Source: Methylobacter sp. (GTDB lineage: Bacteria > Pseudomonadota > Gammaproteobacteria > Methylococcales > Methylomonadaceae). From it: a DNA stretch of 64,000 bases. The notes beneath the pieces are model-generated. The model was not told the DNA's origin. It saw nothing but the letters and a program-made list of their open reading frames with translations, and made no database searches. Shown here piece after piece: positions 37,724-45,512 of the stretch. The DNA lies in assembly GCA_030699385.1 (NCBI GenBank), contig JAUYMY010000083.1, forward strand, positions 81,647 through 145,646, written 5' to 3'. Position 1 is the first letter of the stretch. Each line of letters starts with the position of its first letter. Position numbers and translations under genes: made by a program.

Positions 37724-38263
37724 ATGGTTAATTCGAACTCATACAATCCCGACCTTGATTGGACCCAAGTCAGGGAAACGTCAAAAATGCTGATTTTGTC
37801 GGCTATTCAAGTAGAAGATATGCTGAATGAATCCGATTTGTCGGTTAACACGCTGACCGAATCATTCACTTCAATTGTTGAGCACATGCAGGCGATTAAT
37901 AATCATCTGTTGGCCCTCGACTCCTGTGAAATCAGAAATGAAGCAATAGCCTGTTGCGCAGAAACAACGGATAAAATCCAGGCATCGATTATTGCTTTCC
38001 AGTTTTATGACCGGATGCAGCAATGTCTGCAACATGTCACTTTAAATTTAAAAGGCTTGTCGGAGCTGGTGGAAAGCCCTGACCGCCTTTATAACCCAAA
38101 TGAATGGCGTCAGTTTCAACATCAAATTCGCTCCCGCTATACCATGGAATCTGAAAAGCTGATGTTTGACGCTATCGTGCAGGGTAAGTCTGTCGATGAG
38201 GCCTTAGCCTTAAAAACTGCGCATCAAGAAGAAGATCAGTCAGACAATATAGAGCTTTTTTAA
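37724..38263 (+). CDS. Conserved helical protein, function unknown
   Basis: 179-residue soluble, largely helical protein without signal peptide. The central part reads AFQFYDRMQQCLQHVTLNLKG followed later by SRYTMESEKLMFDAIVQG. The first resembles the QF(Y/Q)DR pattern of CheZ-like phosphatase helices, and similar proteins occur in other gammaproteobacteria; a chemotaxis-like phosphatase role is only a guess. The start MVNSNSYNPDL is at 37724. The next gene, a lipoprotein, begins six bases after its stop, suggesting an operon. Confidence 0.75.
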   Translation: MVNSNSYNPDLDWTQVRETSKMLILSAIQVEDMLNESDLSVNTLTESFTSIVEHMQAINNHLLALDSCEIRNEAIACCAETTDKIQASIIAFQFYDRMQQCLQHVTLNLKGLSELVESPDRLYNPNEWRQFQHQIRSRYTMESEKLMFDAIVQGKSVDEALALKTAHQEEDQSDNIELF

Positions 38264-38269
38264 TCCACA

Positions 38270-38953
38270 ATGTCATTTAAACGCTTAATTATTATTGGCG
38301 CATTGCCGTCTTTGCTCGCCGGTTGCTCCAGTATGTTCGGCACACAGCCACCGGCGCCGGTGTTCGGCGGACAGTCCGCACCTGAACAAACGTCTCCCCG
38401 CGTACCGGAAGTCATCAGGCCAGATCAACCGGTTGTTAAAACCAAACCGCTGAAAGACTTTTCGGCGATAAAGATAGAACCGTTATTGCCTTCAGAGCCG
38501 GCACCGGTCGAGCCGTTACCGCAATTTCCAGAATCACAGGCTTCGGAGTCCATCAGCTTAGAACCGATGGAGCAGTCACCGCCACCCCAGCCTGAATTAA
38601 CGCCGTTTCAGCCGATAGAAACTACCGTAGCGTTGTCGCCGGTCGTAACTGCTTTAGTGTCTGCCGCCAACCAAAACACCAAAGCGGGCGATATTGAGTC
38701 AGCCGCCGCGTCGATTGAGCGCGCGATCAGAATCGAGCCCAGAAATGCGACTTTGTTTTATAAATTAGCCTTATTAAGATTAAAGCAGTCAAAGCCGCGT
38801 CTGGCTGAGGATTTGGCCAAAAAGTCCGCGTTACTGGCCGTTAACGATAATACGTTGAAAAAACATTGCTGGTTATTGATTGCTCACGCCAGAGAATTGC
38901 AACAAAACTTCCCCGGCGCCAAAGAAGCCAAGATGAAGGCCGATAGTTTTTAA
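38270..38953 (+). CDS. TPR-containing lipoprotein
   Basis: 227 residues. The N-terminus MSFKRLIIIGALPSLLAGCSS is a lipoprotein signal with lipobox LAGC, so it should be anchored by cysteine 19. A proline-rich linker follows (about residues 25-125). The C-terminal 100 residues are helical with a tetratricopeptide-like repeat (AAASIERAIRIEPRNATLFYK) and a partial second one (RLAEDLAKKSALLAV). Such proteins usually act as envelope scaffolds. Its partner, six bases upstream, is the helical protein at 37724. Function unknown. Confidence 0.78.
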   Translation: MSFKRLIIIGALPSLLAGCSSMFGTQPPAPVFGGQSAPEQTSPRVPEVIRPDQPVVKTKPLKDFSAIKIEPLLPSEPAPVEPLPQFPESQASESISLEPMEQSPPPQPELTPFQPIETTVALSPVVTALVSAANQNTKAGDIESAAASIERAIRIEPRNATLFYKLALLRLKQSKPRLAEDLAKKSALLAVNDNTLKKHCWLLIAHARELQQNFPGAKEAKMKADSF

Positions 38954-39091
38954 ACGGCTATTCTTTTACTTCCGTTCCGACGCAACGCGTAGGAACGGGA
39001 GCACGATGAATATGACGCGTTTGCCTGATTGGTAGGATAATCGCTTAACATCCTGTATGATTTGGCATTTTCAACATACCCGCAAGTTCAA

Positions 39092-39637
39092 ATGAGAAAG
39101 TCGTTTTTTGCGCTCAACTTAGATAGACAGCGCTCCATTTCCTACATCCTTGTCGTCTCGGCAAGTCTGTCACTCGCCTCCTGCAGCACCGTTTTAAACA
39201 ACCTGCCGGGAGTCTATAGCATTGATGTTCAGCAGGGTAATATCGTCGATCAAGCAATGATTGACCAGCTCAGACCCAGTATGAATAAACGTCAGGTACT
39301 TTACATCATGGGCTCACCCATGCTGGTCAATTTCTTCCATCAAAAACGCTGGGATTATCTTTATACGGAGCGATCCGGCGATGAAGCGAAGGAACAAAAA
39401 AGAATTTCACTGTTCTTTAATAACGACCAGTTGGCCGCCGTGCAAGGTGATTTAAAGCCCAGTGCGGTTCCTGTTATCAAAACATCAAATGAAACAACGG
39501 TGGACGTTCCCAAGCGCGATCTTGAAAAAACCATGTGGGAAAAAATCACCGGCCTGTTCGGCTATGACGGCATTGATAGTCCCGCTAAAACCAATCCAGC
39601 TGACGCAGCCGTATCAACGGATAAATTGCCGTTTTAG
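39092..39637 (+). CDS. bamE: Outer membrane assembly lipoprotein BamE
   Basis: 181-residue SmpA/OmlA-domain lipoprotein of the BAM complex, which inserts outer-membrane proteins. A signal and lipobox (SLSLASC) end at about residue 31. The BamE core shows VYSIDVQQGNIVDQAMIDQLRPSMNK (long stretch of the family), RQVLYIMGSPML and WDYLYTERSG, all typical. The tail beyond residue 120 is longer than in E. coli (113 residues in all) but such tails occur in other gammaproteobacteria. The ATG at 39092 is preferred over 39062. It converges on cpdA with 12 bases between. Confidence 0.93.
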   Translation: MRKSFFALNLDRQRSISYILVVSASLSLASCSTVLNNLPGVYSIDVQQGNIVDQAMIDQLRPSMNKRQVLYIMGSPMLVNFFHQKRWDYLYTERSGDEAKEQKRISLFFNNDQLAAVQGDLKPSAVPVIKTSNETTVDVPKRDLEKTMWEKITGLFGYDGIDSPAKTNPADAAVSTDKLPF

Positions 39638-39649
39638 GCCAGTGCGACT

Positions 39650-40453
39650 TTAATACCCATGCGTAGGATCTTGCAATCCGATTAACGGCTCGGCTAAACG
39701 AATAACCTCGGATTCAATCCTGCCATCTGCGTACAAGTCGATGAGACGGTAACCGGGCGCGGTGTCGGTTACCAGAAAATCGCTACAGTAAGGGGCAAAT
39801 TGAAAGCAGGTCGATGGCGCGCCCAATACCCGAACATTTGCGTTTTGAATATCCATGATCTGATGAATATGGCCGGTGGTGATGGCTTTTACTTGCGAAT
39901 AGTGCCCCACCATCGCCCATAATTCACCGCTGTTTTCTATGATCATAGTGTCCATCCAGGAGCTTTTCGTTTCTAGGCAGTGATGATGAATAGCGATAAG
40001 CGCATGGCGATCCTGATGCCCTTTTAAGGCGCTCTCAAGAAAATCCAATTCCTCGACGGACAAACGGCCTCTAGGCTCACCGGGTATCTGGCTGTTCAGG
40101 CTGATCAACTGCCAATTATCCAATAACAGCTGTTTGCGGCAGTTAATGCGCTCGGTGCCGAACACCTGCTGCATCAGCTGATAATCATCATGATTGCCAG
40201 GCAGACAGATGCACGGCGTTTGATAGACTTCAAGGCTGGCTAAAATGCGCCGGTAACTTGCCAGACAAGGTTCCTGAGCCAAGTCGCCGGTCAGTATTAT
40301 CAAATCGAAATACTGTTTTTTAGCAAATGCCTGTTTTAGGCAGGCATGAAAATAATGTTCGGTGTTAATACCCAGCATCGTGTCTTCCGGTGCTGCCAAA
40401 ATATGTAGATCGGATAATTGCAGGATGGACAGGCAGTTGGTTTTATCAGGCAT
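39650..40453 (-). CDS. cpdA: 3',5'-cyclic-AMP phosphodiesterase
   Basis: 267-residue metallophosphoesterase that breaks down cAMP. All metal-binding motifs are visible: DLH in LQLSDLHILA, GD in ILTGDLAQE, GNHD in CLPGNHDDY, the H in AIHHHCLE and GHIH in ITTGHIHQIMD. The sequence SSWMD near the fourth motif is characteristic of CpdA. It is the last gene of the unit following argA, with eight bases between the two. Its presence implies cAMP signalling in the cell. Confidence 0.92.
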   Translation of the reverse strand: MPDKTNCLSILQLSDLHILAAPEDTMLGINTEHYFHACLKQAFAKKQYFDLIILTGDLAQEPCLASYRRILASLEVYQTPCICLPGNHDDYQLMQQVFGTERINCRKQLLLDNWQLISLNSQIPGEPRGRLSVEELDFLESALKGHQDRHALIAIHHHCLETKSSWMDTMIIENSGELWAMVGHYSQVKAITTGHIHQIMDIQNANVRVLGAPSTCFQFAPYCSDFLVTDTAPGYRLIDLYADGRIESEVIRLAEPLIGLQDPTHGY

Positions 40454-40461
40454 CGGAAGTT

Positions 40462-41778
40462 TTATCCTATTTTTTTACACAGCACTTTAGAATTTCTTTG
40501 CGGGTTATATAACGCCCGGAGCCGCTCGGGCAGATCGCTCAGTACCGCCGATAAAAAACCCCGTTCAATAAACCAGTGCATGGTTTGCGTGGATAACACG
40601 AATAAGGTGTTAAGTTTAAGTGCCGCTGCCCGACGATAAACATATTCCAGCATCCTATTGCCCCGGTGTGCGCCCAAATATTCGGGGTGTACGGCAAGGC
40701 AGGCAATGGCGCCGAAGTGGCCTTCGACATCGGGGTGCAACGCGGTGCAGCCGATAATCAAGCCATCGCGCTCAATCACAATATAGTCGGCAATTTCCAT
40801 TTCGATTTTTTCACGGGAACGTTTTGCCAGCTTGCCTTGTTGTTCCAGCGGCTTGATTAATTCCAAAATGCCGCCGATGTCGTTCAGCGTCGCTGGGCGC
40901 AATTCTTCATACGCAGTTGAGCTGATCAGCGTACCGATACCGTCGCGGCTGAATAATTCGAGCAACAGCGCGCCATCGGTGCGGCGGTTAAGCAGATGCA
41001 CCCGGTCGATACCGGCCTGGCAACTTTGTATCGCGGCTTTAAGCGGCAAGCTGATGTCGGTGGACAATTCCGGATGTTGCTGCAAGAAAGCCTCGGCCTC
41101 GGCGGTGGTCATTTGCTGGAGTTGTTCGCCATTATCAGGATTGCAGCAGTTTTGTTCGGTCAATAACACCAATTTTTCCGCTTTCAATGCAATCGAAACG
41201 GCGGTAGCGACTTGTTCTGCCGACAGATTAAACACTTCGCCGCTGGGTGAATAACCGATAGGCGAAATCAACACCACATTATTCTGGTCGAGTTGTTGAT
41301 GAATGGCTACGCTGTCGATGCGGCGCACGGCGCCGGTATGATCATAATCAATACCATCAATCACGCCAATCGGTTTGGCGGTGACAAAATTGCCCGAAGC
41401 TACCTTAATTTTTGCGCCTGCCATCGGCGAATTAGCCAGCCCCATCGACAGTAGCGCCTCAATTTCCACACGCACCAAGCCCGCCGCTTCTTTGACGCAT
41501 TGCAAGGCGAGCTCATCGGTGATGCGCAAGTTGTTATGAAAACGCGCCGGTGCATCCAGTTTGGCAAGCCGCTGGTCAATTTGCGGCCGTATGCCGTGAA
41601 CCAAGACCAAACGTATGCCCAAACTGTGCAGCAAGGCGAAATCGTGGACATGATGAGCAAAGTCATCGGCCAGCACCGCTTCGCCGCCAAAAGAGATGAC
41701 AAAGGTCAGGTTGCGATGCGCGTGTATGTAAGGCGAGGAATCCCTGAACCAGCTGACGAAAGCATTTTGTGTGTTCAT
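40462..41778 (-). CDS. argA: N-acetylglutamate synthase
   Basis: 438-residue classical ArgA, first enzyme of arginine synthesis, with an N-terminal amino-acid-kinase-like domain (FVISFGGEAVLADDF, then RLVLVHGIRPQID) that senses arginine, and a C-terminal GNAT domain (IACLAVHPEYLGAHRGNRML). The kinase-like part is not expected to be a kinase, but to bind arginine for feedback control. Length agrees with E. coli ArgA (443). It lies 21 bases after the PLD-like gene and eight before cpdA, so all may be on one transcript. Confidence 0.96.
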   Translation of the reverse strand: MNTQNAFVSWFRDSSPYIHAHRNLTFVISFGGEAVLADDFAHHVHDFALLHSLGIRLVLVHGIRPQIDQRLAKLDAPARFHNNLRITDELALQCVKEAAGLVRVEIEALLSMGLANSPMAGAKIKVASGNFVTAKPIGVIDGIDYDHTGAVRRIDSVAIHQQLDQNNVVLISPIGYSPSGEVFNLSAEQVATAVSIALKAEKLVLLTEQNCCNPDNGEQLQQMTTAEAEAFLQQHPELSTDISLPLKAAIQSCQAGIDRVHLLNRRTDGALLLELFSRDGIGTLISSTAYEELRPATLNDIGGILELIKPLEQQGKLAKRSREKIEMEIADYIVIERDGLIIGCTALHPDVEGHFGAIACLAVHPEYLGAHRGNRMLEYVYRRAAALKLNTLFVLSTQTMHWFIERGFLSAVLSDLPERLRALYNPQRNSKVLCKKIG

Positions 41779-41799
41779 AGTCAGTTTTGAGCAAGGGTT

Positions 41800-43392
41800 T
41801 TAGTAATACACTCTGAAGGAGTGCTGTATTTGTTCAAACTCGTACAAATAAGGCAGTGCCACTTCGTGATTGGCCGCGATGACCAATAAATCATGGGAAA
41901 AAACCGAGGTGTTGTACCAGTTAAAACTGCCCTCGATGACAATATAATCGTCAATAATGCAGTATTTGGAATGTATCGGCGAATAAGGCACCGGATGGTC
42001 ATCTTGCCCGTAAACCAGGCCTATCGGGATACCGGCATGTTTTAAGCGTTCGACCGTCGGCAGCAGCGGGCGATTGAGTTCATCGTGCATGGAACGCTCT
42101 ACGCCGACACGCCCTTGCCGGGCCAAATGCCCGTTCAGCAGGATATGCACATAAACGCCCCTGTTTTTGGCGTTGATCAGCGCGTTGACGACGCTGTCGT
42201 GATGGTCGCCGAGCAAATCGCCGATCAGGAATATCGACAGCTTAATCGAATGCCGGGCGCGGTTAATCTCGGCCAAAATGGCGTGATGCGGTCGGTACGG
42301 CTGGCCGTTCAGCATGACGTGGCGGCCAAAGGTGTAGAGCAGGTTGAAATGGCTTAACGGGTCGATACCGTATTTTTGGATAACGCCGCCGCGCTGGCTT
42401 TGAAAAATGTTGTCCAGCAGACGGCAGACGCCTTTGGAATGGAAGGTCATCCCCGATTCCCAGTTGGCCCACCAGCGGTCGAAGGTGATGTTAAATGAGC
42501 CTAATATGCTGTCTTCGTCATTAAAAATGATGAATTTGGTGTGCATATCCGGCTCTACTTCAATCAAGTGATGCTTGGGGCTGCAAAACACGCCGATCAA
42601 TTCAACCCGCGAACGTTTTAGGCGGGCATAGTTTTGGCTGTTGGTCAGGGTCATTTTTCGCCAGTCAACGATACATTGCACCAAAACCCCCTGATCGCTG
42701 GCAGCCAGCAAATGAGTGGTAAAATCATAGTCGTCAATGCAATCGACGCTGACTTTTATTGTGCATAAACGGCCGGGATTTTCGTGTTTGCTGCGGATAA
42801 CTTTGTCGATCAGGTCATGTATATAACGCTTGGGATGAAAGGGATGGAACTGCTGGCCTTTGGTGAACTTGGGCACCAGCTGCAAGGCACCAAAATGGTG
42901 GTTGTACCAATCCACATCGCTCTGCAATTCGCCGGCATTTAACTCGTGGGCGCGATAATGATTAGCCGTGGCCCAGTCGCCGGTAATGCGCCGGTACTGC
43001 GGCTGGTCGCCTTGCAGTTGCTGCCAGTCCATAAAGATATATTCGCTTTGCGAGGCAATCGAGCGTTCATCCAGATGCACGATAAAGGCAAATTTAATGC
43101 AGTTAATGTGGCCGAAATTATTGGAAAATGGGTGGATATAAAAATCCCGGGTGCAGCGTTTGTGTCTATCCCACTGAATATCGTAGGCATCGGTGTCGAC
43201 AATGTAGGTTTCACAGATTTCGTCGCGGTAAACTTTAACTATCACTTTGATATTGGCCAGAACGCCGTAAAACACATCAAAGTCTATTTTTCCCCAGCGA
43301 ATATAAAAGGTGTCGTTAAAATCATTCACGCGCTGGAAAGAGCCACCCAGATTGGCATGGGTGGGCGCGGCGTAATGTTCTGCTATCTGCAT
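41800..43392 (-). CDS. Phospholipase D-fold protein with a beta-sandwich-like N-terminus
   Basis: 530-residue cytoplasmic protein. The C-terminal two thirds has two PLD (HKD) repeats: MHTKFIIFND, with H284 and K286 but N at the aspartate position (N291), and HSKYCIIDDYIVIEGSFNW, complete with H474, K476 and D481. So the first half-site is altered. The N-terminal 120 residues look like beta strands (DTFYIRWGKIDFDVFYG, KVIVKVYRDEICETYI) and may be a binding module like the CBM21 modules of its upstream neighbour. GGAGAT before the ATG at 43392 decides the start. Possible roles: phospholipid or nucleic-acid phosphodiester cleavage. There is no signal peptide. Confidence 0.75.
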   Translation of the reverse strand: MQIAEHYAAPTHANLGGSFQRVNDFNDTFYIRWGKIDFDVFYGVLANIKVIVKVYRDEICETYIVDTDAYDIQWDRHKRCTRDFYIHPFSNNFGHINCIKFAFIVHLDERSIASQSEYIFMDWQQLQGDQPQYRRITGDWATANHYRAHELNAGELQSDVDWYNHHFGALQLVPKFTKGQQFHPFHPKRYIHDLIDKVIRSKHENPGRLCTIKVSVDCIDDYDFTTHLLAASDQGVLVQCIVDWRKMTLTNSQNYARLKRSRVELIGVFCSPKHHLIEVEPDMHTKFIIFNDEDSILGSFNITFDRWWANWESGMTFHSKGVCRLLDNIFQSQRGGVIQKYGIDPLSHFNLLYTFGRHVMLNGQPYRPHHAILAEINRARHSIKLSIFLIGDLLGDHHDSVVNALINAKNRGVYVHILLNGHLARQGRVGVERSMHDELNRPLLPTVERLKHAGIPIGLVYGQDDHPVPYSPIHSKYCIIDDYIVIEGSFNWYNTSVFSHDLLVIAANHEVALPYLYEFEQIQHSFRVYY

Positions 43393-43469
43393 ATTTTTAT
43401 CTCCATGATGAAAGGGCAAAGCCTTACCAGACTGTGAAAGTATGTTTGTAACTGCTCAGCGACAAAGTA

Positions 43470-43608
43470 AATAGAACTCGGCAATTGCTCCTGCATTGCT
43501 CTACCTCCTGCGTCCATGCAGTCGGCGGATGGCGCTGATGAAATGGATAATCACTTTTTAAAAAATCCGTGTAAATCCGTCTTATCTGTGTAATCCGTGT
43601 TCCATTAA
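43470..43608 (+). repeat. Dispersed intergenic repeat (copy near 43.5 kb)
   Basis: The 21 bases at 43470-43490 are identical to 10117-10137. They are followed by AATCCGTGTAAATCCGTCTTATCTGTGTAATCCGTGTTCC, shown here only to place the family (TCCGTGTT units, as at 10799 and 10180). It occupies most of the 194-base gap between the EEP and PLD genes. Confidence 0.75.
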
Positions 43609-43613
43609 TAATT

Positions 43614-45119
43614 TTATTTAGGCTCAAAAGCCATAAAATAACCGCAATGGTCGGAAACGCTACCGTAATCCTGTTCGGTGAATAAAACCCGCGCCGAGAT
43701 GACTTGCAGCTCGCTGGTTTTATCCAGAAAAATATAATCGATACGGTAATCGTCGCTCAAATAATTTTGCCAATGCGGATCGTTAACCCGGAAAATCTTG
43801 TCAAACACGCCTTGTTCATTAGCGGCTAAATATTGGTCGTCATATTGGTGCGCATCGACTACCAGATGATAACCGGTTGACCCAGCGGCAATATTGAAAT
43901 CGCCGCATAATAAGGTCGCAGTCACCGACGCCGATTTTTTAGCGTCGGCCCACTCGCACAGGCGTTGGAATTGCCCGGCAAAACCGTCTTCCCACCAACT
44001 TAAATGCGCCGAAAACACATTAATCAGGCCGATATGGGGCACTTTGATTTGCGCCATGACCACTTTGCGTGAATGTATGCTGTAAACGTCATGGCTGTCC
44101 GACACATACTTGGCGTCGTGTTTATGCAACGGGTATTTGCTTAAAATGGCCACGCCTTCGCGGTATTTGTCAAAACCCAAATGCGACCAATCTGTGTGTA
44201 TATGATAAGGCACCGGCAACCGGTCATTAATGATACGGGCGGAATTGGACGCCCAGTCTCCGTCTCCGTCATTCCAAAGTTCGGCCACTTCTTGCAGACA
44301 GACCACGTCAACATCCAGCTCCTTAATTGCTTTGGCTATTTGCGAGAATTTATCATCCTGATGGTCTTCCTGGTAACAATGCAGGTTAAGGATTAACACT
44401 TTTAGCGGTTCGTGGCTAAGCGAGTAATTGTTGCCGTCATTATTATCCCAAAAAAGCTCGCCGTTGCGCTCAAGGCAAATGCTGTATTGTAGGCGAAAAG
44501 CCTGGCCGATTTTTAGCCAGCCTTTCCAAATTGTGCTGCCGTATTGGTTTGGGTTTCTGGCATTGCTGAGCACCTCTTTGTCCCAATAAGCCCTTTTAAA
44601 ATGGCAGGGCGTTTTCTGGCTGTGCCGCCAGTTGTCGGTCGTCCAGTGCAAGGTCACTTTATCGCCGGACTGGAAGTTATGCACCGCGACCGTCACCGGA
44701 ATGTTTTTTTGCCCTTCCTCAAACCGGTCTGCAAAACCGATATTTAACACCGGTGGCGCGCCAATGGCATTAACGCCGGAATCGGCCTGACTGACATAAT
44801 TCAAGCCCTGATTATTGTCCCAGTATTCGTGCCCGGAAATCCGATAGCGCAAGCCAAACTGTATATTGCCGGGCAGCGATTGGTCGGCACTCAGCTTAAA
44901 ACTGGCCTGCGCTTGCCAGTATTCTTTATCGTGCCCCATCGTGCTGTGATAGTTTGCGGGCAGGGTTTGCCATGCGCCATCCTCGCCTGCCCACACCACA
45001 TCAATGCGCTTGTCGTAACCGGCATTTTGCACCCGCATAAAAAAACGCAAGGTCTGCTCGACCTCGGCTTTTTTTCGGGAGATCACGTTTTCAACATACA
45101 GCAGTTGGATTTTGTCCAT
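43614..45119 (-). CDS. Endonuclease/exonuclease/phosphatase protein with two CBM21-like modules
   Basis: 501-residue protein without signal peptide. Residues 1-235 hold two starch-binding CBM21-like modules with hallmark endings YWDNNQGLNY (99-108) and FWDNNDGNNY (223-232). Residues 239-501 form a complete EEP (DNase I-like) domain: N245 in ILNLHCYQ, E277 in VVCLQEVAE, SAHLSWWE, GDFN at 406-409, RIDYIFLD and SDH at 489-491. I do not know this combination in any characterised protein. The presence of CBM21 suggests glycogen or another glucan as the binding partner; the EEP domain could attack a phosphodiester, phospholipid or nucleic acid. It is followed by the PLD gene. Confidence 0.8.
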   Translation of the reverse strand: MDKIQLLYVENVISRKKAEVEQTLRFFMRVQNAGYDKRIDVVWAGEDGAWQTLPANYHSTMGHDKEYWQAQASFKLSADQSLPGNIQFGLRYRISGHEYWDNNQGLNYVSQADSGVNAIGAPPVLNIGFADRFEEGQKNIPVTVAVHNFQSGDKVTLHWTTDNWRHSQKTPCHFKRAYWDKEVLSNARNPNQYGSTIWKGWLKIGQAFRLQYSICLERNGELFWDNNDGNNYSLSHEPLKVLILNLHCYQEDHQDDKFSQIAKAIKELDVDVVCLQEVAELWNDGDGDWASNSARIINDRLPVPYHIHTDWSHLGFDKYREGVAILSKYPLHKHDAKYVSDSHDVYSIHSRKVVMAQIKVPHIGLINVFSAHLSWWEDGFAGQFQRLCEWADAKKSASVTATLLCGDFNIAAGSTGYHLVVDAHQYDDQYLAANEQGVFDKIFRVNDPHWQNYLSDDYRIDYIFLDKTSELQVISARVLFTEQDYGSVSDHCGYFMAFEPK

Positions 45120-45512
45120 TCTTTACCCCCGCAATGGCAGCTTTGAGCCAAGCCATATTATTTATCTGAAAGACTATAGCGTGACATTATATGATACAAG
45201 TTGATATGGGGTTTAAGCGTATCCAGACTTTTTTATCGGCTGGCTTTATTACCAAGTAGCGTAAAACCCCGCCGTTCATGCATAGGTATCTACACAACTT
45301 TTCGTAAACTTTGGCATGGTGCCGCATGATTTTTAAAAAAACTGTCCGGCGCGGACTCACACCTAAACGACCGCTATCAGCGTCTTAGCCCATTGCGTTC
45401 ACTACGCCCTCTGCTTCTGGTTTTCATCAGCCCGGTAACAAACGTTTTAGACCGTGGGTCTTACATGTTTTTTCGCAAAGGCGTTTGTAAATCAATACTA
45501 CCCGTCTTGGCA
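45120..45512. other. 393-base gap without a recognised gene, several small hairpins
   Basis: Lies between the hybrid kinase (ends 45513) and the EEP gene (starts 45119), all on the minus strand. I see several short stems, for example GTCCGGCGCGGAC near 45343, AGACC-GTG-GGTCT near 45449 and GCGTTCACTACGC near 45396, but no tRNA, terminator or known RNA. A minus-strand open frame of about 50 codons near 45190-45350 has no recognisable product. Confidence 0.4.

Noticed and set aside
37599..37793. 64-residue plus-strand frame overlapping the start of the helical protein gene
   Set aside because: Different frame from the gene at 37724, with no ribosome site or domain.
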